Positions 31,925 to 42,500 of a DNA stretch of 64,000 bases are shown here, in pieces (positions within the stretch are counted from its first letter, which is position 1; every line of letters begins with the position of its first letter). A program made the position numbers and the translations under genes. Source of the stretch: Symbiodinium natans (taxonomy: Eukaryota > Sar > Dinophyceae > Suessiales > Symbiodiniaceae); the NCBI GenBank assembly GCA_905221605.1, contig CAJNDS010002322.1:258081-322080 (forward strand), given 5' to 3'. Under the pieces are notes generated by a model. It was not told the origin of the DNA. It did not search any database and saw only the letters and a program-made list of their open reading frames with translations.

Positions 31925-32004
31925 TCTTGCGGCGGAGGCCTCGCCACGTGGCGGCCCGGCGCGGAGCCGCCCCAGGCAGCAAGAGGGGCAGGGGGGCTTT
32001 TGCT
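31925..32004 (+). CDS. Candidate exon, Gly/Ala/Arg-rich
   Basis: After ATGGGCAAG the frame SCGGGLATWRPGAEPPQAAR… is open to TTGCT|GTTTAGGG. CCCTAAA upstream and a 120-bp TTTAGGG array downstream. Two frames are open, so the reading is provisional. Confidence 0.45.
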
Positions 32005-32567
32005 GTTTAGGGTTTAGGGTTTAGGGTTTAGGGTTTAGGGTTTAGGGTTTAGGGTTTAGGGTTTAGGGTTTAGGGTTTAGGGTTTAGGGTTTAGGGTTTA
32101 GGGTTTAGGGTTTAGGGTTTAGGGTCCCCCAAGATAACCTGCCTTCGCCTTTGGTTGAACTTTAAGCTCTTTGGGGTTTCCTTATTTCGTAGGAATATTA
32201 AAGTTTAACCTTTTTTCCCCTTGGTTATTGGAGAAGTAAGAAGCCCTGAACCCAAAGCCCTAAACCTTAAGACTTCTCAGAGCCTTGATTTAGTAGGGGG
32301 GATAGCTGCCGGATAGCTCGGAATTTAGGGCAGGGGTCTGCATTGGATCCTATGAGGGGTCCCATTGATTGAAACAAGGCGCACGACTGCCTTATCTGCT
32401 ACGCCTCTAAACTCTAAGTCCGACGTACTTTGCCAAACCCCAAACCCCAAACCCCAAACCCCAAACCCCAAACCCCAAACCCCAAACCCCAAACCCCAAA
32501 CCCCAAACCCCAAACCCCAAACCCCAAACCCCAAACCCTAAACCCTAAACCCTAAACCGTGAACGAG
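32005..32567. repeat. TTTAGGG array, dispersed repeat, CCCCAAA array
   Basis: TTTAGGG at 32005-32126; dispersed repeat 32147-32243 (pair with 28083); CCCCAAA 7-mers at 32434-32535 passing into CCCTAAA. Confidence 0.85.
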
Positions 32568-32683
32568 GTGATCGGATCAAGCTGGCGTGGGCTGCGGCGG
32601 CTGCGAGGCCCGGACGCAACTCTCTCGCGCGACACGGGCATCTCCTTTGTCTTAGACCGGGCTAAGGGTGCGCACAGGGCCGG
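32568..32683 (+). CDS. Candidate exon, unrecognised
   Basis: After AACGAG, open for about 38 codons (VIGSSWRGLRRLRGPDATL…) and on into SRDTGISFVLDRAK. The right boundary is uncertain (GT at 32668 or 32684). CCCTAAA follows rather than TTTAGGG. Confidence 0.45.
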
Positions 32684-33144
32684 GTCTGCCCTAAACCCTA
32701 AACCCTAAACCCTAAACCCTAAGCCCTAAGCCCTAAGCCCTAATTAACAAATGCTCATGATAAGGCCTTTCGAAGGGGTGGTATGGATGTCAGCGAGCTT
32801 GTCCTGCGTCTTCGACTTGAAGCGTAATGAAAGAGAGAATGGGGTGCCGGGTTCTAAGGGAGTTTAATGGTTTGGGTGTGGCGTGTGGAGTTGCTGTTGC
32901 TTTTGAGGGCTGAGGCCCAATTCCTGCTTCACAAAACCTGAGGAGGGCGGCGCCATGTCTGATAGGGAGCAGTGTGAGACTTTCTGTCCTCCGGTCCGGT
33001 CATGTTTGCCATCCCAATCTGCTGGTAATCCCCCCTAAACCCTAAACCCTACACCCAAACCCCAAACCCCAAATCAAGCCCTAAATGTCAATCCTGCCCC
33101 CCCCCGCCGGCCCCCGCCAAGCCCTTTAAGCCTTGTGTTTTCAG

Positions 33145-33210
33145 GACATCGCAGAGCTCCCCCGCGAACGCTGCAGCTGGCGGGCCCCGATGTGTCCGTG
33201 CCGCGTCTAA
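33145..33210 (+). CDS. Candidate terminal exon
   Basis: After TTTTCAG, reads DIAELPRERCSWRAPMCPC… and TAA at 33208-33210. The downstream flank is TTTCGGG/TTTAGGG. A splice at ATCAG|GTTGGG in another frame is the alternative. Confidence 0.45.
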   Translation, partial: DIAELPRERCSWRAPMCPCRV

Positions 33211-33351
33211 TCAGGTTGGGGTTTCGGGTTTCGGGTTTAGGGCCTAGGGCTTAGGGCTTAGGGCTTAGGGAGTAGGGCTTAGGGCGCAGAGCTTCGGGCT
33301 TAGGGCTCTCGGCTCCGGCTTTAACCTGTGGGCTCTGGCGTTCAGGGTTTG

Positions 33352-33450
33352 GGTTTAGGGTTTGGGGTTTGGGGTTTAGGGTTTAGGGTTTAGGGTTTAG
33401 GGTTTAGGGTTTAGGGTTTAGGGTTTAGGGTTTAGGGTTTAGGGTTTAGG
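33352..33450. repeat. TTTAGGG array
   Basis: About 13 units with two TTTGGGG variants at its start, abutting the inverted-repeat element at 33467. Confidence 0.9.
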
Positions 33451-33466
33451 GGCGACTGGGTCGAAA

Positions 33467-33789
33467 CACAACCAAACGGGAGAAAATACAACCCAACGGG
33501 GGAAAAACACAACTGAACCATGTTTGTGGGCTGGCCCGAACGGGAGAAACCACAACTGGCTATTGCGGTGCCGTTATGCGTCTGGACATGCCCTGCAGAA
33601 AAACTATGGTGCATCTGTAAGGTTTCAGGACAATATGTGGACAACAGCGGTTGTGATTCATCCCTTCTCTTTGCGCCATAGCACGAGCATAGAATATACA
33701 AAAGAATAAGTATTATACTATATATCTAATATAACAATATAAAATACAGGGCGATATATATATATATATAGATATAGATACATACATAC

Positions 33790-33820
<31 letters not shown>

Positions 33821-34091
33821 CATGCATGTATGTATGTATGTATTTATGTAACTCAACAAAACCAACAATTCAACCAAAATCCCTCCAAACCCCTGGCCTC
33901 CAATAACTTAACAAAACCAACACTTCAACCAAATTCCTCCACACCCTTGGCATCCCACTCCAAGACCCTAAAGACCCCCCAGTTGTATTATCCCCCATCT
34001 CGTTGTAATATCCCCCATCTAAGCCAAAATTTCAAGATTTCAGTTGTGTTTTTAACCATCTGGTTGTATTATCACCCATCTAGTTGTAGTT
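33467..34091. mobile_element. 625-bp inverted-repeat element with internal ATGT microsatellite
   Basis: The left end (33467-33519: CACAACCAAACGGGAGAAAA…) is the reverse complement, with mismatches, of the right end (34039-34091: TTCAGTTGTGTTTTT…GGTTGTATTATC). The interior has TATA/ATGT microsatellite (33757-33845) and extra copies of the GTTGTATTATCCCCCATCT motif (33979-34021). It lies between two TTTAGGG arrays. No transposase frame. Confidence 0.65.
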
Positions 34092-35382
34092 AGCCTTATT
34101 CTCGGGTTTAGGGTTTAGGGTTTAGGGTTTAGGGTTTAGGGTTTAGGGTTTAGGGTTTAGGGTTTGAGAGGGGACTGTTGTTAGGCGGAGTTTTTTCAAT
34201 GTGATGCAGTGTTTTGGACGAAGTTGATTTTGTTGCGAGTGCAAAGCAGATTCAAATTTTTAACATCGAAGCCGACCCACATGCGAACGAGGCCCAGAGG
34301 AGGATTTGACAGGGTAGTCTTGAATTTTAGTTTTTGTATAAAATTTTACGAACGAGGCCAGAAGATTTTTCAGAGAATGTTCACTTAAGGTGTGGGCAGT
34401 CATTAGCAGGTTTAAATATGAATTTGAAGCCCAACAGATTAGTTCTTATCAGACGTAAAGCTGAACGACTTCCGAATGACAATGTCTTAGGGTATGACCT
34501 TTTAATGCGAAATTCAAAGAGTACGGACTTGATATTCGGTTACTTTGGACTGTGGGAAACATAAGAGTGGTGAGCGGGATAGGATATTTGCTCACAGTAT
34601 TCTCATGTCCCCCACACGTACTGTAAATGACTTTTCGCATCACGCTATGCACTCGAATACTTCCTAGCCTTATGATTCGAGACTTGCCATCCTTCCTTCT
34701 CCATCGTCTGTACTTGATTTACAATACATATACCCTACATACATACATGATGTGAGTACTTATACTGTGTTCTCTCTGCATTTCACAGGAGGCAAGCCCT
34801 GCAACCATAGGCATAACCCTCTGGGATTTCAGGTTTAGGGGTGTCTTCTCCAAGCCCAAGAGGGTCGTAAGGTTCTAATTCTACAGGCAATGCTGGAATC
34901 TTAAACCCTAGACCTTTTACCCTGTAGGATCTACATCCTAGAGGGCTAACCCCATGAGGGCCCTATAGGGCTAAATGGACTAAACAACCTGAGGTCTGGC
35001 CATCAGCGCCTATATATAGGCTCAGCACCTTTGAACCTTTTGGAGCCCTACAGGGTTTTCGGGTTCTGAACCTAAAGGGTTTAGGGTCAACGTGTACATG
35101 CCTAAGCCTTAAACACTTCTGGTTTAAACTCTATGGCCTTAGGTTTTTTGCCTGCTTAAATCTGAACCCTTAACCTCTAAACCTTAACCCCCTTAACCCC
35201 AGGGCTTTAAGGTTAAGGGTGTAGGTTTACTTGCCGGCTTAGTTTTGAATGCCTAAACCTGAAACCCTAAACCTTTAAACCTTCACCGTGGGGTTTAAAG
35301 GGTTACGGTTAAGGATTTAAGTCTAATTGCTTAACCTTGAAACCATATGTATGATTAAAAGGTTTAGGGTTTAAGGTTCGAG
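34092..35382. other. Array then unique DNA; unrecognised 76-codon frame
   Basis: TTTAGGG at 34103-34166, then AT-richer unique DNA. An open frame at 34334-34564 (76 codons from ATG) has no recognisable domain. 34830-35380 is degenerate telomere-like text (TTTAAGG, CCCTATAGG). Confidence 0.5.
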
Positions 35383-35552
35383 CCTAAACCCTATAGGCTT
35401 TAAGGCTTAGGGATTGAAGCCTTAAACCCTATAGAGTTTCGGGCCTTCTCTTTCAAACCCTAATCCTAAACCCTATAGGCTTTAAGGCTGAGGGATTAGG
35501 ATTACAGCCTTAAACCCTATAGAGGTTCGGACCTTCTCTTTCAAACCCTAAT
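35383..35552. repeat. Tandem duplication of about 85 bp
   Basis: CCTAAACCCTATAGGC … CTTTCAAACCCTAAT occurs twice, at 35383 and 35465, with scattered differences. Confidence 0.8.
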
Positions 35553-35660
35553 CCCCTAACCGACAAGGTTTCAAAGATAAACCGCAGCGGATCGGAGCGG
35601 AGAGCACGGGGAGGGAGGGGACATCCTTTTTTGCTGTCTTGGTTGAAAGATTGAAGGTTG

Positions 35661-35998
35661 CCTCTTATTGAGAACCCTTATTGAAATATTGAGTTTCAAT
35701 AAGGGTGGAACTAAGAACTAAGAACTAAGATTGTCAGACCCTCTTGGTCTGTATTCTTAGTTCTTGGGTTACCTCTTATTGAGAACCCTTATTGAACCAT
35801 TGAAGTTCACTAAGGGTGGAACTAAGAACTAAGAACTAAGATTGTCAGACACTCTCTTGGTCTGGATTCTTAGTTCTTGGGCTACCTCTTATTGAAACCC
35901 TTTTCGAAATATTGAATTTCAATAAGGGTGGAAGTAAGAACAACCAAGAACTAACATTGTCACTCTTGGTCTGGTCTGGATTCTTAGTTCATGGGTTA
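35661..35998. repeat. Three tandem copies of a 111-114-bp hairpin-bearing unit
   Basis: Units start CCTCTTATTGA at 35661, 35772 and 35885. Each holds a small palindrome (CTTATTGAA … TTCAATAAG) and GAACTAAGAACTAAG opposed to CTTAGTTCTT, so each unit can form two stems. Confidence 0.85.
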
Positions 35999-36137
35999 TC
36001 TCTTCGGCTGTGTTTCGAAACAAAGGCTGTGTTTCGAAACCAGGGAACTTCCGAATAGCAGGTCTGGAAATACGTGAAAGCAAACCAAGTGTGGCACAGC
36101 TACGGCTGCTACGCTTGAGGCACAGCCTCGAAACCAG

Positions 36138-36238
36138 GGGGGGGAGGGGGGGGGGGGGGGGGGGGCGGGGGGGGACTCCTGCCAAGATGGGCAACTTCCA
36201 AGGACCCCCTTCCACCCCCCCCCCCCCCCCCTCCCCCC
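36138..36238. repeat. Opposed poly-G and poly-C tracts
   Basis: A G-rich tract (36138-36173) and a C-rich tract (36217-36238) are separated by about 43 bp of ordinary sequence; together they form a potential G:C hairpin. It may be an inserted element or an assembly-fragile site. Confidence 0.75.
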
Positions 36239-36459
36239 AAACTCATGAACACGTCACTCTTTGAAAACATCATCTCACTGTGCCAAACATCATGGTCAAG
36301 ATCCCCACTTACGAATGGACTCTTGTGAGGCCATAAGTCTAAAGTTGTAAGCGTTTACTAACCCCTAAAACCTTATTAAATGACTGGAAACTACCCAACA
36401 ACTCCGCCTCACAACAGTCCTTTCTGTAGGGTTTAGGGTTCAGGCTATCCTCCATGCAG

Positions 36460-36556
36460 CTCTCAGGTCGTCATCCTCGGTGTGGCGCTGGCCGTGGCGG
36501 CGGCTGCCGCGCTTTTCCTGACAAGGAGTGGCCTCAGCTGGGGTTCAAAGCCCTAG
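36460..36556 (+). CDS. Candidate exon with membrane helix
   Basis: After CATGCAG, SQVVILGVALAVAAAAALFL then TRSGLSW: a typical single transmembrane helix with basic residues following. The frame ends TAG at 36554-36556 if unspliced. Likely the C-terminal membrane anchor of an unidentified protein. Confidence 0.55.
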
Positions 36557-37111
36557 GCCGCAAAAACCACAACCCAAACCCAAAGACCCTCAGCCTCTTT
36601 CTTAGGGCTTAGGGTTTAGGGTTTAGGGTTTAGGGTTTAGGGTTTAGGGTTTAGGGTTTAGGGGTGTAGGGTTTGCAGGTTGGTGTTGGACCTGCTTCTG
36701 TTCAAGTTGTGGACTTTGAATACGAGGTGAAGTCAGCTGCAGACACAGGGTGTAAAACCTTACGCCCTTGAGAATATCCCCAACCCCCAGCACCCGAAAA
36801 CCCCCCCCAGACCCCCCCGAAAAAGCCCTAAACCCGAAACCCTAAACCCTAAACCCCAAACCCTAAACCCTAAACCCTAAACCCTAAACCCTAAACCCTC
36901 AGCCCCCCCGAGCCATGTAAGAGAAAGACCTAGAAGGCCAGGCTCTTGACCGTTAAGTCATATCCCTAAGCCCGGCACCTTTGAGCCCCACATATATATA
37001 TATATAGAGAGAGAGAGAGAAGTATGTACATGTGTATATATATATATATATATGTATAATATGTGTAGGTATATATGTATATATAGACAAAGGTGTATGT
37101 ATGTATGTATG

Positions 37112-37142
<31 letters not shown>

Positions 37143-37301
37143 GTATGTGTATGTACATGTACACGTACACGTATATGTATATGTATATGTCTATGTATAT
37201 ATATATATGTACAGTTTTAAAATCAAGCTCTGCAAGCCTCATCAACCCTACGTGCCCTCCAAGCCCTTTAAAATCAGCCGCGAGCCCTGAAAATCCGACA
37301 G
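36557..37301. other. Arrays and TATA/ATGT microsatellite
   Basis: TTTAGGG (36601-36661), CCCTAAA (36838-36898), then TA, GA, ATGT and GTAC microsatellites (36990-37215). Open frames through the microsatellite on both strands are not genes. Confidence 0.7.
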
Positions 37302-37376
37302 CCCGAGAGGCAGGAAGAGCCTGCCAGCGCGAAGGGAAAGCCGAAGGCCAGTGGTGCAACCAAGGAGCCGACTCAG
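37302..37376 (+). CDS. Candidate exon, Lys/Glu/Ala-rich
   Basis: Between CCGACAG and ACTCAG|GGTTTT. Reads [20 protein letters not shown]…, low-complexity charged. The last 19 bp (GGAGCCGACTCAGGGTTTT) are tandemly repeated just downstream. Confidence 0.55.
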
Positions 37377-38401
37377 GGTTTTGGAGCCGACTCAGGGTTT
37401 TGGGTTTTGGGTTTTGGGTTGTGAGTTTTAGGGTTTAGGGTTTGGGTTTAGGGTATACCCTGAGAACCCGAAGCCTACTTTCATTGTTGTGGGTTACCTA
37501 AGAACCCTATAAGTTTAAAACGCATTAAACCTACCAAGAAAGTAGGGTTTAGGGTTTGCCCTCGGCCTTCTGGGGTCCTTAGAAACTTCAGCTGTAGTAG
37601 GGTTTAGGGTTTAGGGTTTAGGGTTTGGGGTTTATGGTGTAATTAGGGTGTAGGGTTTAGGGTTTAGGGTTTAAGGGTTTAGGGTTTAAGGGTTTAGGGT
37701 TTAGGGTTTCCATCACCTCACAAGATCACTGAAGCTGCAAACGGGGCCTTAACAGGTAGAATAGGGGTTGTAGCAGTATACTTACATCGGGACCAGAAGG
37801 GGATATCATTAGGAGTTAGCAATCCTTCCCACCCCTTTAGGCAGCCCCCAAGTCCAGAACCCTAAACTAGGTAGGCCCTTGAATCGAAACAGTCTATATC
37901 TTCCCCTCGTTGTGGGCTTAAGCGGATCATATCCAGGAATATTTGTCCGCAGGGTTTTAAGACAGGCCATCCTAGCAAAACTCTGTGAGCCCTAAACCAC
38001 CCCCTGCCCAACCTGCCCAACTCAACCAACATCTGCGGCTGGCGCACAAGGGCGAATCCCCGAAAAGATTACGGCTGTGGTTTCTATAGGGTTTAGGGTC
38101 TACGAAGCCTGAAAGCTAATATGGGCAGCGCTCTATATCTGAGGACAGTCCCCTTTTGGGTACCCTCTCAGGGGGTCGGTGACGGACTACGGCTCAACCC
38201 CATGTTTCAATTCCCCCTCCCCCGCCGGCTTTGCAGTCTGTTCATGGATGCGGGGTTTAGGGTTTTGGAGGGCCCTAAACCCTAAACCCAAACCCTACAC
38301 CCTAGACCCTAAACCCTAAGCCCTAAACCCTAAACCCTAAACCCTCAGATGATGACGCACATCTTTGTGATGCGCCCTTCCACTGAAAGACTGTGACGAT
38401 G
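37377..38401. other. Arrays and unique DNA up to the insertion
   Basis: TTTAGGG runs at 37431-37455, 37600-37709; unique DNA 37710-38260 without a supported gene; CCCTAAA array 38274-38346, which forms the left flank of the virus-LINE insertion. Confidence 0.65.
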
Positions 38402-39550
38402 AAACCCAATCAATTCCTTACTATGTTTTCTTTCTTCACGTGACCCTGACATGGTCGGCTATCTCAGTCTGCTTGAGAATCAGCCCTCTACTTCTCGTAC
38501 GCAGCTTCATCACTTGGCGAAGTTCGGTGCTCCCAGGAAAGCTCGACCAACTGATGGAGAGCTGCTCATCTGGGTCTGTGCATTATGGCTGACATTGTTG
38601 CCCCTGCAGGTGGTTCAGCTTACACCGACGTCTCTGTCACCGCTTGATTATATTCCACGGAACGTGCGCTCATCTTCTGGTTTTGATGGAGCTCTTCAGG
38701 CCGCAAGTACTGGGTTACTAACTGACCCCATGTCAGCCTATGGGACCTTGTCTTCAGACAGGGCACATCCCGGTCCCCGGCCAAAAACGGATGAGGTTCT
38801 GCTAGGCCTCAAGGAAACCGCGACCGCAGCCTTTTGGCGCGTCATTGCTGGTGGGCACCTGTCTTTAAGCCCCTGTCTAAGCGCTGGGCGCTCAGCGCTT
38901 CGCAACCTTCGCGGCGGCGTTCGCTCTGGAGGGCGATTGGTTTGGAACCTGAGTAAGGTAGTCAACCTACTCCTGGGACCACTCCTCGATGCACTGAAGC
39001 ATCCGTATCATAACCGCCGACACGCGCATAGCCTCTACGGATATGTCGCTCAACATCGGGGTCACTCTCGTCTGGCGGCGGAGTTTTCAGGCTGCTGCTT
39101 ATTCATCAGCGCCGACCTGCCCAGGTACGATTCTTCCTTCCCGACCTGGGTGCTATCTTTTCTCTGTTTTGGTATTTTGATCGTGACAGGCAGCCTCTCC
39201 CTTGTTGAGATCACCCACCTTCTGTTCTTTTTGATGAGATCACTTCTGATATGCCTTGTGATCTTGCCCACAGGCTCTGCTTACTACAAGACTGAGGGGC
39301 TCTCCTCTGGCCACATAGCTGTTTCCTTCATGGAAACGCTAGGCACTGAACTTATAACGAAGGTATGGTTGTTGAGGTGTTTGCTTTGGCATGGTCAGCT
39401 TTCCCTCTGGGACGCCATCAACTACATCTCTCGTCAGAAGTACGGGACCTTCCGCTGCTTAGGAGATGATTTATTGATAGGCCTCTCACGAGAATTTGCA
39501 CAACTTGCCTTCGCGTCCTTGAGTGGTGAGGTTGTTGGCTTGCACCATTC
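38402..39550 (+). pseudogene. Endogenous partitivirus-like RdRp fragment
   Basis: The frame is open from just after TGA near 38400; the first ATG is 38451, giving 385 codons to a TAA at 39606-39608, with the last 20 or so codons derived from the adjoining LINE. Counting from that ATG, motif A is ADLPRYDSSFP at residues 221-231 (Asp222 and Asp227; the D-x4-D-x3-P spacing is partitivirus-like), motif B is the Gly/Ser cluster GLSSG at 283-287, and motif C is LGDD at 337-340. The stretch before motif B (PTGSAYYKTEG) also matches the Durnavirales pattern. In motif B the usual Thr and Asn positions look replaced (Val291, Thr299), so the enzyme may be inactive. The N-terminus and everything beyond about 35 residues after GDD are absent. 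No capsid gene is nearby. Known family, RNA-dependent RNA polymerase; inference, a DNA copy of an RNA virus of the alga. Confidence 0.78.
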
Positions 39551-42500
39551 TGGGATCAACTGGAGGACATCTTTTCGGCTACTCCTCTTCCGGAACCAAC
39601 ATACCTAATAGGAGACCTCAACGTTAGATTACAGGGTCGCTCCGCCCAGGAGTCCCACACTTTGGGACCCCACATATTCGGCCGTGGTAAACAATTTGCC
39701 CAAAGAAAACCAAGCTCGTCACCCGTCGCAAATGGCTTCCCACAGTGCGTACTGTTAGAGCAGTCCACGACACAGGTTTCCCCAGTGATCACTACTTGCT
39801 AAAATCCACTATACAGGTCAAGCTGGGTTCCAGGCTCCCACAGGAAGTAAGGCCCCCGGTTAGAGACTACTCCTCCCCGCAAAAATATCCAGCCTCCTTC
39901 CGGAAGCATTTTGTAGGCTCTCCTCACACACCACACAACCCATCTTGCAACAGGGACATTCACATCTACACAGACGGCTCAGGCACAGCAGGGAAATGCT
40001 CGGCTACTACTCCCGCAGGATGGGGTTTCGTGGCGGTAGAAGATGACACGGAAATTCATCAAGCTTACGGCCCAGTCATCACAGACGCACATTCAGCCTT
40101 CTACTTTGGCGCGGCAGTAGGCAGTAATAACACAGCAGAATTACAGGCGTGGATGGAGGCTTGCTCTTACCTACTAGAGTCACCCCCATCAAAAGCACAA
40201 TTCCATTATGATAGTAAATGGATGGCAAAAATGGTCAGAGGCCAAACCCGTCCAAAAAGGCATAAAGACATGGTGAATAACGCCAGGCTACTCCTCAGCA
40301 AACTCGCGCGAACAACGGAAATCAATTGGCACTGGATTAAGGGTCACTCGGGCAATCCCCTGAACGAACAGGCTGACCTCCTAGCAGACAAAGGCAAACA
40401 GTCGGTGACGGCGCAAGGGGGTAGATACTCCTCCGTCCTTCCACTCACGCTCTTCGACCTGCAGACCACCCTCCCAGCCAGCTCAGCCCCACTCACGCAA
40501 CAACACGCCCAATTCGCAGAAGCCCTACTCAAAGCAGAACGGGACAGCTTTCCTATTCTCAAACATGCCCCTAAGCAACCATGGATGCCCCCAGAGCTCT
40601 CCGCCAAGCTGGAAGAAGCCAAAAGACTTAATGCTCTGGGAGACCCTGGGTACTCTTCCTACTACAAACAGTTAAAAAAAGAAGCTAGGAAAGCCAAACA
40701 AACATGGCTTAAAAAGACCTTGGAATCTTGTCCAGATACGGCTACTCCTCACATTTGGCAAAAGCTACGCAAACTCAAGAGGGGCTTTTCAGAGAGAAAG
40801 CGGCGCCTAGTTGTCAGCGGTAGACAAATCCCATGGTCTAAAACCCACGTTGCTTTTAGGGATTACCTCCACTCCTCCCAATGGGGTCCGTCCACTATTT
40901 CACCAGAAGAGCATGACCTGCTTCGAGAAACAGCGAACATATTTCCCATTGATGAGTCCACTCCTCCTCCCTTCAGTATGTCTGAGTTACAATCAGCGTT
41001 GGGCAAATTGCGTAAAGGCAAAGCCCCGGGCCCGGACGACATCAAACCAGAGCTTCTGCTACTTCTCGACCATTTCGGCGAAATGCAGCTTTTGTCGCTA
41101 CTCAATTCGTGCCTAAAAACCAAGACCATTCCCCAAGAATGGAAAGATGCGAGAGTTGTTTCCTTTTATAAGGGTAAGGGTGATGACGCATCCACAGCGA
41201 ATTACAGGCCGATTTCGCTCCTATGTACCACCTACAAACTGTACGCAGCAATGATTCAGCAAAGACTTTCAGACAAGTATGACCACAGATTGCGCCCAAC
41301 ACAATACGGATTCAGAAAGCACAGAGGCACAGCGCAGCCATTGTATATCATACGCCGACTACAAGACTACTCCTCTAGAACTGGCCAACCCTTTCACCTT
41401 TTATTTCTAGATTGGCGAATGGCCTTTGATAAAGTAGATCATCACAGTATGCTTATCTCCCTACGCCGCCTAGGCATACACGCATCATATCTAGATATCA
41501 TTTCAGACCTTTATACAGAACCCACTTTCTACACAACAGGCATACACGGTGATAAAGCTAGGGGCACTCCTCACACGGGCATCCGTCAAGGATGCCCCCT
41601 TAGTCCATATTTATTCGTGATGGTAATGACAGTGTTGCTACATGATGTCGACACCAGGCTACTCCGCACAGGTGTTCCTACTAATACATGGTCAATTGGA
41701 AAACCGGTTTACGACCTAGAATATGCAGACGACACCTTACTATTCGGTGTTTCGGTAGAAGTATTAGAGGAGTACTTGCGTAGTGTACAAGTAGAGTCCT
41801 CCTTATATGGCCTAGAGCTAAACTTCGAAAAGACCGAATATTTGGAACACCCGAAGTTCCAGACTACTCCTCCGCGATGCACAGATGGGACGCATGTAAA
41901 GACGGTTCAGCAGAGCAAATATCTAGGAAGCATTGTCACCTGGGAAGAGACCACGATGGCAGCCCTGCAGCAAAGATTCTCATTAGCGCACGCAGCCTAC
42001 ATGAAACTCTCCCCATACTGGAGATCTTCTTCTCCGAACCATTTTAAAGTAAGAGTATTCTTCTCTAACATCATTTCAGTGCTCACTTACGGCATCCCCG
42101 CCCTCACACTAGAAGACAAACACCTCCAGAAGCTAGACTCTTGGTTCTTTAGATATCTGAGAAGAGTCCTCGGAGTAAAAGCATCATACTACTCCCGCAT
42201 TTCCAATCAAGCAGTATGGTTGAAGGCCAACCGTCCACTCCTCCCCTCACAGCTGGTATTGTCTCAGCAACTTTCCCAACTAGTCACCTCCATTAACGCC
42301 CCCCACAACGACCCGATTCACCATGTAGCGTTCTCCCCGGGATACAAAGATAGGGTAGGCATTCAGAAGAACTCTAAACGTGGTCCCCCTCCCCCCCACT
42401 GGCTGGGCCTGGTTTCCTTCAAGGCAATGGAATTCTTTACGAAAGATGTCACGTCCCAACCCGACTACTCCTCCCTCCTCCGAAAAGATTTCCTAGGCCT

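Noticed and set aside
36958-37438. Open frames through TATA/ATGT microsatellite as proteins
   Set aside because: Low-complexity Tyr/Met/Val/Ile text from the microsatellite; only 37302-37376 has splice-bounded coding character.
38451-39608. Reading the RdRp frame as a reverse transcriptase of the LINE
   Set aside because: The LINE's own RT with YADD lies downstream. This frame has GDD and the D-x4-D motif A of RNA virus polymerases and no endonuclease or RT motifs.
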